Of a stretch of 64,000 bases of DNA, positions 54,391 to 62,017 are shown in pieces; position 1 is the first letter of the stretch; every line of letters begins with the position of its first letter. The stretch is from Sphingomonas soli NBRC 100801 (lineage in GTDB: Bacteria; Pseudomonadota; Alphaproteobacteria; Sphingomonadales; Sphingomonadaceae), in assembly GCF_001591025.1 (NCBI RefSeq), contig NZ_BCTZ01000009.1:186001-250000 (forward strand), in the 5' to 3' direction. Under the pieces are notes generated by a model that saw only the letters and a list, made by a program, of their open reading frames with translations, was not told the DNA's origin and did not search any database. The translations under genes and the position numbers were made by a program.

Positions 54391-55005
54391 TCAGAGCGCT
54401 CGCCCTAGCCAGGCGACGCGCCCCAATATTTCCACATCGCGCACGAAACGCACCGGATAGACCGGATTGTCGCTCACCAGCTCGACCCCGCCGACAGCGG
54501 GACGCAGCCGCTTGACCATCAATTCGCCATCCACCCGTACCACGAACACGCCACCCCGGCCCTTCACGGTGCGCTGATCGCCATCGACGAGGATCTCGTC
54601 GCCATCCTCCAGCAGCGGCGACATGGAATCGCCCCGCACCGCGATCATCGATGCCGCAGCGGGCCGCACGCCCAACTGCCGCAGCAAGGCGGGCGGGAAC
54701 ATTCCGGGCTGGCGCCGCGCCTCCTCCTCCACCAGTGCGCCCGGCCCCGCCGATGCGCGCACATCGATTCGCGCCACTTCGATCGCATTGCCATCTGCGC
54801 GCCCGCCAAGCGCCGCTTCCGGCACGCCCAAATAACGCGCGAGCATCGCCCGGTCCGCCTCCGCCAGCACCCGCGGCGTTCCCCGCTTCAGATATTGCTG
54901 CAGATAGGCCGGGTTGCGCCCGATCACGCGTGACAGTTCGGCAAAGCTGCGCCCCTGCCCCTCCATCAGCGCCGCAAGGGCGGCCCGTTGCGCATGCGGT
55001 TCCAC
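54391..55005 (-). CDS. LexA/CI-like S24 family regulator with HTH
   Basis: A 204-residue protein. The N-terminal HTH (SFAELSRVIGRNPAYLQQYLKRG, 20-42) is followed by a hinge and a C-terminal S24 domain with Ser127 (GDSMSP) and Lys165 (MVKRL), the catalytic dyad of self-cleaving repressors. ASAGPGA puts a likely cleavage site Ala86-Gly87 at a LexA-like distance. So it should bind DNA as a dimer and perhaps inactivate itself by RecA-stimulated autoproteolysis (family knowledge; not shown here). The start is GTG at 55005, just downstream of the repeats 55022-55046, which are a plausible autoregulatory operator. Divergent from the HTH mini-protein gene. Confidence 0.88.
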   Translation of the reverse strand: MEPHAQRAALAALMEGQGRSFAELSRVIGRNPAYLQQYLKRGTPRVLAEADRAMLARYLGVPEAALGGRADGNAIEVARIDVRASAGPGALVEEEARRQPGMFPPALLRQLGVRPAAASMIAVRGDSMSPLLEDGDEILVDGDQRTVKGRGGVFVVRVDGELMVKRLRPAVGGVELVSDNPVYPVRFVRDVEILGRVAWLGRAL

Positions 55006-55021
55006 AATCGGTCCATAGACG

Positions 55022-55046
55022 TAGGATTTTTCCTAGACAAGTAGGA
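55022..55046. promoter_or_regulatory. Phased operator-like repeats between the S24 gene and its divergent partners
   Basis: TAGGA-TTTT-TCCTA (55022-55035) is an inverted repeat. GTAGGA recurs 20 bp later (55041-55046 against 55021-55026), exactly two helical turns. It lies 16-41 bp from the S24 GTG and 50 bp from the partner ATG, in the shared promoter. Confidence 0.55.
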
Positions 55047-55095
55047 AATGAGAACAAATCATGATCATCGATAGGCGAATCGAGGAGCGAAGGCG

Positions 55096-55272
55096 ATGTC
55101 GGTGCATTGGAAGATCGAGAAGTTTCTGCGGCGGACCCAGATGCCGCCCACCAAATTCGGACGGCTCGCGGTGCGCGATCCGCGGCTGGTGCACGACCTG
55201 CGGCGCGGGCGCGAACCGGGCGAGGCGATCTCGGCGCGGATCGAAGCCTTTATCGCCGAGTCGGGCCTGTGA
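55096..55272 (+). CDS. 58-residue stand-alone HTH protein (paralogous to the S24 HTH)
   Basis: MSVHWKIEKFLRRTQMPPTK then FGRLAVRDPRLVHDLRRGRE and an amphipathic end (AISARIEAFIAESGL). The segment F-x2-L-(S/A)-x-(R/V)... (N/D)-P-x-(Y/L)-(L/V)...(L)-(K/R)-R-G aligns with residues 21-42 of the divergent S24 regulator, so it is probably a monodomain DNA-binding relative. The ribosome site CGAGGAGCGAAGG is good. The stop overlaps the next gene's GTG (GTGA). Too short for many gene finders. Confidence 0.75.
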   Translation: MSVHWKIEKFLRRTQMPPTKFGRLAVRDPRLVHDLRRGREPGEAISARIEAFIAESGL

Positions 55273-55583
55273 GCCGCGGCCCCGATGCTGCGACGTTGCT
55301 GGAGCGTTCACTGGTGGCGCAAGCGGAGTCCGCGGGCTGCGCGATCGCCATCACCCGCTCCGATATGGTCCGCTGGGCCAGCGCAACCTTTGTGGGCGCG
55401 CGGCATATCCTTACGCTGTCCGCGCGGGGATCGCCGCTGCTCGACGCCTGGCTGGCCGGATTGCGTGACGCCGAATTCAGCCTGCGCGGCTATCTGGTGG
55501 CGGAACTGGTCGTGATGGGAACGATCCGCGACGGCGGAAGCGTCACGGCGACCGTCGAAGTCCTGACGGTGGAGGATCGCTAG
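55269..55583 (+). CDS. Hypothetical 104-residue protein coupled to the HTH mini-protein
   Basis: Begins VSRGPDAATLLERSLVAQAE (GTG start), then CAIAITRSDMVRWASATFVGARHILTLSARGSPLLDAWLAGL... Reads like an alpha/beta protein with a beta-strand-rich end (AELVVMGTIRDGGSVTATVEVLTVEDR). No domain recognised. Overlaps the mini-protein by 4 bp, so they are cotranslated and likely work together. Its 3' end overlaps the convergent membrane protein by 4 bp. Confidence 0.75.
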   Translation: MSRGPDAATLLERSLVAQAESAGCAIAITRSDMVRWASATFVGARHILTLSARGSPLLDAWLAGLRDAEFSLRGYLVAELVVMGTIRDGGSVTATVEVLTVEDR

Positions 55584-56467
55584 GCGCGGCGCGCGAGATT
55601 GCGCAGAGTCACCAGTGCATCTTCGAGACCCCGCTCGGCATCGCGCGGACGCGCTTCGGTTTCCATGCCGGTGGCCAGGCCCCGGCGGACCACGCCACGC
55701 TCAAGCCGTTCGAGCAGGGCATGGACCGAGGCATCGGTTTCTGGCCGCGCAATGGGTTCCGGCGCGCGCAAGTTCGTCACCGGCGCGGGCTTTGGCTGCG
55801 GACGCACCGGAGGGGTCAGCTCGAATATCTCGAAACGCTCGGTCTCATCGAACACCGCAGGGCGAGGCTCGCGACGCAGCGGCGCGAGCGGCACCGGCTT
55901 GGAACGCGGGACCGGGGGAATGGCGTGCGGATCGAAGGCCGCGAGAGGCTGATTGAAATCCTGCGGCAGCGGTTGCTCAACCGGCAGCCGGGAAATGGGC
56001 GCTTCAACCTCGACAGCGGCGGGCGGGTGGGCGCGGGCGATCACGGCTTCCGCTTCGTCCTGCTCTCCATTCATATTTGCGGCCGCGCGCACTTCCAGGA
56101 AAGGGGTGCCTAGGTCGCGCGTGGCCAGCAACGGTTCGCGCGGCGGTGCATCGGGATGCGCATCGGCGCGGCGGACGACCGGCATGTGCGGCGCGCGGAT
56201 CACGTCACGCTTGCCGATCGTGATCCCGCGCGTCCCGACGAGCACGAAGGCCATGAACCAGCCAAGGATCGCGGCCAGGGTGCCGGCTCCCGTCGCGATC
56301 AGCGCCCTTGCGGTAAACCCCAAGGGCGGCTCTGCGGCCATGAACACGGCGGCAATGCCCGAATCCATCACCAGCGACTCGAGCACGGCGATGGGCATGA
56401 CGAGCACGCCAAGCGCGGCCAACGCTCCGAGAAGGGCTGCTGCCAGAGGGGCGAGCGGCAGATTCAT
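55580..56467 (-). CDS. Hypothetical membrane protein with proline-rich tail
   Basis: A 295-residue protein with two N-terminal membrane helices (PLAAALLGALAALGVLVMPI and LIATGAGTLAAILGWFMAFV) and a long Pro/Ala/Glu-rich cytoplasmic or periplasmic tail. No domain recognised. Start overlaps the stop of the upstream glycosyltransferase (ATGA), so it belongs to the same operon, suggesting an envelope glycan role. Confidence 0.75.
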   Translation of the reverse strand: MNLPLAPLAAALLGALAALGVLVMPIAVLESLVMDSGIAAVFMAAEPPLGFTARALIATGAGTLAAILGWFMAFVLVGTRGITIGKRDVIRAPHMPVVRRADAHPDAPPREPLLATRDLGTPFLEVRAAANMNGEQDEAEAVIARAHPPAAVEVEAPISRLPVEQPLPQDFNQPLAAFDPHAIPPVPRSKPVPLAPLRREPRPAVFDETERFEIFELTPPVRPQPKPAPVTNLRAPEPIARPETDASVHALLERLERGVVRRGLATGMETEARPRDAERGLEDALVTLRNLARRA

Positions 56468-57705
56468 GCCTTTGCGACTGTCCTGTTAGACCAAGCGGAA
56501 CTCTTGTGGGGCGACATTGCGAGCTTTTGGTAAACGGAATCATAACGCGCGACGTTTACCAGCCAATTTCGTTCCGCCTCGACGAAGCTGCGGCCCCTTG
56601 CGCGCCGCGCATCCCAGTGATCCCGATCAGCGAAAACGCCCGCGACCGAATGCGCCAGCGCATGCGCGTCGTCAGGGCGGAACAGGGTGCCGGTATCGCC
56701 ATCGCGGATCAGCTCGCGATGCCCGCCGACATCGGAGGCCGCGACGAGCTTCATCTGTGCCATCGCCTCCAGCGGCTTGAGCGGCGTGACCAGATCGGTC
56801 AGCCGCATCTTCTTGCGCGGATACACCAGCACGTCGATCAGGCTGTAATAGCGATCGACCTCATGATGCGGCACGCGGCCGATGAACTTGATGCGGCCTG
56901 CGGCCGGCGACGCCGCCGCCTGCTTGCGCAGCGCTTCCTCGCACGGGCCGCCGCCGACCAGGATGAGATGGATGGAGGGGCGTTGCCGCACCAGTTCGGG
57001 CATCGCGTCGATCAGCACGTCGAGCCCCTCATAATCGTAGAAGCTGCCGATAAAGCCGATCGTCTCGCCGCCTTCCACGCCAAGCTCGCTCGCCAGCGCA
57101 GCATCGTAAGGCAGCGGATCGCCGAACATGCCCAGGTCCACGCCATTGGGCGAGACGAAGATTTTGGCGGCATCGATCCCGCGCTGCGCCAGATCGTTGC
57201 GCAGTCCTTCGCAGATCACCGCGACGGCATCCGCCTTCTTCACCGCGCGCGTTTCCAGAGCACGGGTGAGCCGGTATTTCCAATTGCCCTCTACGCCGGT
57301 GCCGTTGCCGACCGCGGCATCCTCCCAGAAGGCTCGGATTTCATAGACCAGGGGAAGCCCCAGCCGGTCCGCCGCGCGCTGCCCTGCCATGGCATCGAGC
57401 ACGGGCGAATGGGCATGGAGGATATCGGGGCGGAACGCTTGCGCGACCTCGGCGATGCGGCGCGCGAAACGGCGCACTTCGCGCAACTCGCCCAGCACCG
57501 GGAGCGAGGAATTGACCGCGGGCGTGCGGAAGAATTGCAGACCGTCCACCACCTCTTCGGAGGCATCGAAATCCCCGTGCCTGGGCCCGGTCACCGCCGC
57601 CACCTCCCAGCCGCGCGCGATCTGGGATTTCAGGATGGCGCGGGTACGGAAGGTGTAGCCGCTGTGCAGGGGCAATCCGTGGTCGAGAATGTGGAGGATG
57701 CGCAT
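56464..57705 (-). CDS. Exosortase A-associated glycosyltransferase (TIGR04063-like)
   Basis: A 413-residue GT4 enzyme. Start MRILHILDHGLPLHSGYTFR is the signature of the PEP-CTERM/exosortase A-system glycosyltransferase family (Daro_2409-type). Donor-site motifs are VSPNGVDLGMF, IGFIGSFYDYEGLDVLIDAM, LVGGGPCEEALR and PRKKMRLTDLVTPLKPLEAMAQ. It is expected to build exopolysaccharide or glycan linked to exosortase-processed proteins. It is divergent from a cluster with the exosortase-A O-glycosylation ligase, 84 bp away. Confidence 0.88.
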   Translation of the reverse strand: MRILHILDHGLPLHSGYTFRTRAILKSQIARGWEVAAVTGPRHGDFDASEEVVDGLQFFRTPAVNSSLPVLGELREVRRFARRIAEVAQAFRPDILHAHSPVLDAMAGQRAADRLGLPLVYEIRAFWEDAAVGNGTGVEGNWKYRLTRALETRAVKKADAVAVICEGLRNDLAQRGIDAAKIFVSPNGVDLGMFGDPLPYDAALASELGVEGGETIGFIGSFYDYEGLDVLIDAMPELVRQRPSIHLILVGGGPCEEALRKQAAASPAAGRIKFIGRVPHHEVDRYYSLIDVLVYPRKKMRLTDLVTPLKPLEAMAQMKLVAASDVGGHRELIRDGDTGTLFRPDDAHALAHSVAGVFADRDHWDARRARGRSFVEAERNWLVNVARYDSVYQKLAMSPHKSSAWSNRTVAKA

Positions 57706-57789
57706 GCCGATGTTGTCGCACGTCAGCCCTTAACGGCGCGTCAACTGCCCTTGGTTACACGCGGGGATGAAAGGAGCGCGTGGCCGGGC

Positions 57790-57942
57790 ATGATCGACAA
57801 TCTATCGCTTGCGATCTCGCACGGGCTGATGCTGCTCGCGGCATTCCTGCTGATGCGCCGCCCTGACCTCGATTCCGAGCCGAGCCCGCGCGACGGCGAC
57901 GATAAGGCGAAGAAGCGCCGCTGGGGCAAGCCCGGTGCGTGA
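57790..57942 (+). CDS. Small membrane protein upstream of the O-glycosylation ligase
   Basis: MIDNLSLAISHGLMLLAAFL is one membrane helix, then a charged tail (DSEPSPRDGDDKAKKRRWGK). 50 residues. Overlaps the ligase start by 8 bp. Small proteins of this shape recur in sphingomonad exosortase-associated clusters (from memory), so I treat it as a real operon member. Confidence 0.65.
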   Translation: MIDNLSLAISHGLMLLAAFLLMRRPDLDSEPSPRDGDDKAKKRRWGKPGA

Positions 57943-59287
57943 TCTCGTCTTCGTCGCATTCCTCGCCGCGCTCTTTGCGACCGGGTTTCGCCGCCCGTTC
58001 CTGTTCGTGCTGGCCTATGTCTATATCGACATCGTCTCGCCGCAGCGGCTGACCTATATCCTGCTCAATTCGGTGCCGATCTCGCTGATCGCGGTGGGGC
58101 TGGCGGTACTTGGCTGGCTTGCGGTGGACGAGAAGCGCGACGTGCGCATCGCCCCGCGCCAGGGGCTGATCGTGCTGCTGCTGGCCTATTGCTACTACAC
58201 CACCATGCACGCCGATTTCCCGATGGAGGCGCAGGACAAATGGGCGTGGGTGTGGAAGGCGCTGGCCTTTGCCGCGTTCCTCCCGCTGACGCTGCGCACC
58301 AAGCTGCGGATCGAGAGCCTGTTGCTGTTCATGGTGCTTTCCGCCTCGTCGATCATCATCGTCGGCGGCATCAAGACCGTGGGCTCGGGTGGCGGCTATG
58401 GCGAGCTCAACCTGATGGTGACCAACAATTCGGGGCTTTACGAAGGCTCGACCATCTCGATGGTGGCGATCGCGATCATCCCGCTGATCCTGTGGTTCAC
58501 CAGGTTCGGCACCATCTTCGCGCCCGACTGGCGGGTGAAACTGTTCTGCTACGCGCTCGTCTTCGCGTGCCTGCTCATCCCGGTCGGCACGTCGACGCGC
58601 ACCGGGCTGTTGTGCATCCTCCTGCTCGCGATCCTGATGATCCGCGACTTCAAGCGGCCCTTGGTCTATCTGGCGGGCCTGGCAACCCTGGGCCTCGTCG
58701 CCGTGCCCTTCCTCCCCTCGGCCTTCACCGAGCGGATGGAGACGATCCAGACCTACAAGGCAGACGCATCCGCCTCGACCCGCATCGAGGTTTGGAAATG
58801 GACGATGGCCTATGTGAAGAACCACCCGATGGGCGGCGGCTTCGAGACGTATCGCCAGAACCAGATCCGCTATGAAAAGGTGGCGATGGTCGACGACGGC
58901 ACCGGCCATATGGTGATCAAGCGGAGCTGGGAGATCGACAAGGCGCGGGCCTATCACAGCTCCTATTTCGAGATGCTGGGCGAACAGGGCTATCCCGGGC
59001 TGATCATCTGGCTGCTGATCAACCTGATCGGTATATTCCGGATGGAGGTACTGCGCCGCCGCTACAAGAAGCCGGCGGAAGGCGAGCAATGGATCGCGCC
59101 GCTGGCCAGCGCGCTCCAGAACGCGCACATCATCTATCTGCTGGGAAGCTGCTTCATCGCCATCGCCTTCCAGCCGTTCGTCTACATGCTGATCGGCGCG
59201 CAGATCGGGCTGGACACCTATCTCGCGCGCAAACGCGAGGAAATGAGCTGGCGGCCATTGCGCAAGCCGCGGCTGGCTTCGGCATGA
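57935..59287 (+). CDS. Putative O-glycosylation ligase, exosortase A system-associated (TIGR03097-like)
   Basis: A 450-residue inner-membrane O-antigen-ligase-fold protein. Ten or more helices; MRDLVFVAFLAALFATGFRR and YVYIDIVSPQRLTYILLNSV are family starts; the large periplasmic loop carries STRIEVWKWTMAYVKNHPMG and AYHSSYFEMLGEQGYPGLII with the conserved Arg/His region. It likely polymerises or ligates glycans onto lipid or protein in an exosortase A-dependent pathway. GTG start overlapping the small gene; ATGA overlap with the acyltransferase. Confidence 0.9.
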   Translation: MRDLVFVAFLAALFATGFRRPFLFVLAYVYIDIVSPQRLTYILLNSVPISLIAVGLAVLGWLAVDEKRDVRIAPRQGLIVLLLAYCYYTTMHADFPMEAQDKWAWVWKALAFAAFLPLTLRTKLRIESLLLFMVLSASSIIIVGGIKTVGSGGGYGELNLMVTNNSGLYEGSTISMVAIAIIPLILWFTRFGTIFAPDWRVKLFCYALVFACLLIPVGTSTRTGLLCILLLAILMIRDFKRPLVYLAGLATLGLVAVPFLPSAFTERMETIQTYKADASASTRIEVWKWTMAYVKNHPMGGGFETYRQNQIRYEKVAMVDDGTGHMVIKRSWEIDKARAYHSSYFEMLGEQGYPGLIIWLLINLIGIFRMEVLRRRYKKPAEGEQWIAPLASALQNAHIIYLLGSCFIAIAFQPFVYMLIGAQIGLDTYLARKREEMSWRPLRKPRLASA

Positions 59288-60354
59288 CGCACGAACTCAA
59301 GGCGCTGACCAGCGTTCGCGGGATCGCCGCGTGGATGGTGGTGCTGTTCCATATTCGCGATTCGATCCCCGGCCTTCCTGACATGGCAAAGGCGGTGTTC
59401 GGCCACGGCTATCTGGCGGTGGATTTCTTCTTCCTGCTTTCCGGCTTCGTGATCTGGAACAGTTATGCGGCGCGCATCCGCAGCGGCGGCGCGGCGGCGC
59501 TGCCCGAATTCTTCAAGCGCCGGATCGCCCGGATCTGGCCACTGCATATCTTCATGCTCGGCGTGGGAGCGGCGCTGGCGCTGGCGCTGCATGCCGCAGG
59601 CCGCGACACGCAGGCTTTCCCGCTGGCGGAACTGCCGCTGCATATCCTGCTGCTCCAGAATTGGGGCTTCACCCAGCATCTGAGCTGGAACGATCCCGCC
59701 TGGTCGATCTCGTGCGAGCTGGGTGCCTATCTGCTGTTTCCGTTGCTTGCGCTGGCGATCGACTGGCGCCGCGTGCCGACGCTGGCGATCCTCGCGATCA
59801 TTGCGGCGCTGCTGAGCGTGCTGCACAGCATCTTCGCGTTTCGCGGCGCGACGCAATTGGGGCAGGAAATCACCCAATTGGGGCTGATCCGCTGCGTGCT
59901 GCAATTCGCCTGCGGCACCGCCATCGGCGCGCTGTGGCTGCGCTGGCGCGAGCGCTGGCATATGCCCGCCGCGATCAGCGCCGCGCTCGCCTTGCTGCTG
60001 GCAGCTGCTGCGATCACCGGCCTGTTGCCCGAAACATTCGCCGCACCTGCCGCTTTTGCCGCCGCACTGCTGGCGCTGGCGCTCACGCGCGGATCGCCTC
60101 TGGAAGCCGGCCCGCTCCATTATCTGGGCGAGATAAGCTACGCGACCTATCTGGCGCATTACCTGCTCTGGTTCGCATTCAAGCTGGCATTCGTCGAGGA
60201 TACGCATTCGGTGCCGCTACCGTTGATCGCGCTGTATCTGTCGCTGGTGCTGGCAAGCTCTTCCGCTTTGTATCACCTGGTGGAAAGGCCGGCTCAGCGC
60301 GCGATCAACGACTGGAAACGGCCGCGAGAAAGCGCCGTGACGGTCCGGCTCTAA
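59284..60354 (+). CDS. Acyltransferase-3 family membrane protein (OafA/YrhL-like)
   Basis: A 356-residue protein with about ten helices. LKALTSVRGIAAWMVVLFHI is the typical AT-3 opening with the catalytic His; HGYLAVDFFFLLSGFVIWNSY and RRIARIWPLHIFMLGVG are conserved. C-terminal YLGEISYATYLAHYLLWFAF. It probably O-acetylates the glycan made by this cluster. ATGA overlap with the ligase. Confidence 0.9.
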   Translation: MTHELKALTSVRGIAAWMVVLFHIRDSIPGLPDMAKAVFGHGYLAVDFFFLLSGFVIWNSYAARIRSGGAAALPEFFKRRIARIWPLHIFMLGVGAALALALHAAGRDTQAFPLAELPLHILLLQNWGFTQHLSWNDPAWSISCELGAYLLFPLLALAIDWRRVPTLAILAIIAALLSVLHSIFAFRGATQLGQEITQLGLIRCVLQFACGTAIGALWLRWRERWHMPAAISAALALLLAAAAITGLLPETFAAPAAFAAALLALALTRGSPLEAGPLHYLGEISYATYLAHYLLWFAFKLAFVEDTHSVPLPLIALYLSLVLASSSALYHLVERPAQRAINDWKRPRESAVTVRL

Positions 60355-60893
60355 TCGGCCTTCGACAGCGCCGCGATGATCGCCCGATTGAACGCGGGGA
60401 TATCGTCAGGCTTGCGGCTGGTGATCAGGTTGCCATCGACGACGACTTCCTGATCGACCACATCCGCCCCCGCATTCGCCAGGTCGGTACGGATCGAAGG
60501 CCAACTCGTCGCGGTACGCCCGTCGACGACATCGGCCTCCACCAGCAGCCATGGCGCATGGCAGATCGCGGCGACGATCTTGTCGTCTTCCATGAACTCC
60601 TCGACCAGATCAACGGCACGGTCGTCCATCCGCAACTTGTCCGGATTGCCCACTCCACCCGGCAGGACCAGCGCATCGAAATCCCGGCTATCGACTTCGG
60701 AAATCAGCGCATCGGGGGTGATGCTCTCGCCCTTCTCGCCGCCTTTCTCCCCGGTGATCGGGTTTCGCTTGAGCGATGCGAGCGTCACTTGCGCACCCGC
60801 CTCAATCAGCGCCTGGCGGGGCTTGAGCAACTCGTCCTGCTCGAAGCCATCGGTGGCAAGCATCAGCACGCGGGTTTTGGCGAGATCAGTCAT
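60351..60893 (-). CDS. DJ-1/PfpI family type 1 glutamine amidotransferase-like protein
   Basis: A 180-residue DJ-1/PfpI protein. Nucleophile Cys111 in IVAAICHAPW, with LPGGVGNPDKLR and an early Glu (DGFEQDELL). Family members have glyoxalase/deglycase or protease/chaperone activity. Convergent with the acyltransferase (4 bp overlap) and divergent from topoisomerase IB. Confidence 0.9.
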   Translation of the reverse strand: MTDLAKTRVLMLATDGFEQDELLKPRQALIEAGAQVTLASLKRNPITGEKGGEKGESITPDALISEVDSRDFDALVLPGGVGNPDKLRMDDRAVDLVEEFMEDDKIVAAICHAPWLLVEADVVDGRTATSWPSIRTDLANAGADVVDQEVVVDGNLITSRKPDDIPAFNRAIIAALSKAD

Positions 60894-60997
60894 GGGGAAG
60901 CTCCAATATTGTCGGCTTCCAAGCGCGTGGCCCGCCGCGCGGTTCCCGGAACGAAGCGGTGAGCCGCGCATTGACCGCGATGTTGCGAGGGAGGCCC

Positions 60998-62017
60998 ATG
61001 GCAAGCACGGACATTGTCTATGTCGACGATCAGGAGATCGGGATCACCCGCAAGAAGGTCCGTCATGGCTGGGGCTATTATGACCCGCAGGGCAACCGCA
61101 TCACCGATCGCGACGAGATCGACCGGCTGAACGCGATCGGCCTGCCGCCCGCTTATACCGATGCATGGTTCTGCCCCGATCCGCGCGGGCACATCCAGGC
61201 GACCGGCAAGGATGACAAGGGCCGCAAGCAATATCGCTATCATAGCGGGTTCCGCGAGGCGCAGGAGGCGGCGAAATATGACCGCTGCGCTGTCTTTGGC
61301 GAGCATCTGCCCCGCCTTCGCCGCAAGGTGGAGGCCGATCTGAAGCTGCGCGGGCTCTGCAAGGAAAAGGCGGTGGCGGCGGTGGTGCGGCTGCTCGATC
61401 TCGGCACGATCCGCGTCGGGAATGAGAGCTACGCCCAGAGCAACAAGAGCTTCGGTGCAACCACGCTGCGCAAGCGCCACGCCAAGGTGAAGGGATCGAG
61501 CCTGAAGCTCCAGTTCCGCGCCAAATCTGGCAAGCTGCGCGTGATGACGATCACCGATGGATCGCTCAGCCGCTTTGTGAAGAAGATGCAGGATTTGCCC
61601 GGGCAGAACCTGTTCCGCTGGCTGGACGATGCGGGCGAACCGCACCCGGTCACCTCGACCGACGTGAACGCCTATATCCGCGAGGCGATGAACGAGGATT
61701 TCACCGCCAAGCATTTCCGCACCTGGGGCGCGAGCGTGCTGGCGTTCGAGGCGCTGGCCTGCGCCGATGGCTATATCGGCATCAAATCCGTGCTGGAGCC
61801 CGTGACCGCCGCGCTGGGCAATACGCCGTCGATCGCGCGCAAATCCTATGTGCACCCCCGATTGATCGCGCTGGCCAAGGACCGCGACGCGCAGGCCGCG
61901 TTTCGCGAGGCGCTGTGCCTGCCGCGTGCGACCGCGCATCTTAACCGTTACGAACGCGGCCTGATCGCGTATCTGGAAGAACTGATCCGAACTCCCAGCC
62001 GCAAAAAGGCAGCATGA
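60998..62017 (+). CDS. DNA topoisomerase IB
   Basis: A 339-residue eukaryotic-like topoisomerase IB. Catalytic Tyr284 in ARKSYVHP; pentad residues in RVGNESYAQSNKSFGATTLRKRH (Arg, Lys) and KHFRTWGASVLAFEAL (Arg/His-like). Relaxes supercoils via a 3'-phosphotyrosine, ATP-independent. Start at 60998 with GAGGGAGG. Coupled to MscS by a 4-bp overlap. Confidence 0.94.
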   Translation: MASTDIVYVDDQEIGITRKKVRHGWGYYDPQGNRITDRDEIDRLNAIGLPPAYTDAWFCPDPRGHIQATGKDDKGRKQYRYHSGFREAQEAAKYDRCAVFGEHLPRLRRKVEADLKLRGLCKEKAVAAVVRLLDLGTIRVGNESYAQSNKSFGATTLRKRHAKVKGSSLKLQFRAKSGKLRVMTITDGSLSRFVKKMQDLPGQNLFRWLDDAGEPHPVTSTDVNAYIREAMNEDFTAKHFRTWGASVLAFEALACADGYIGIKSVLEPVTAALGNTPSIARKSYVHPRLIALAKDRDAQAAFREALCLPRATAHLNRYERGLIAYLEELIRTPSRKKAA

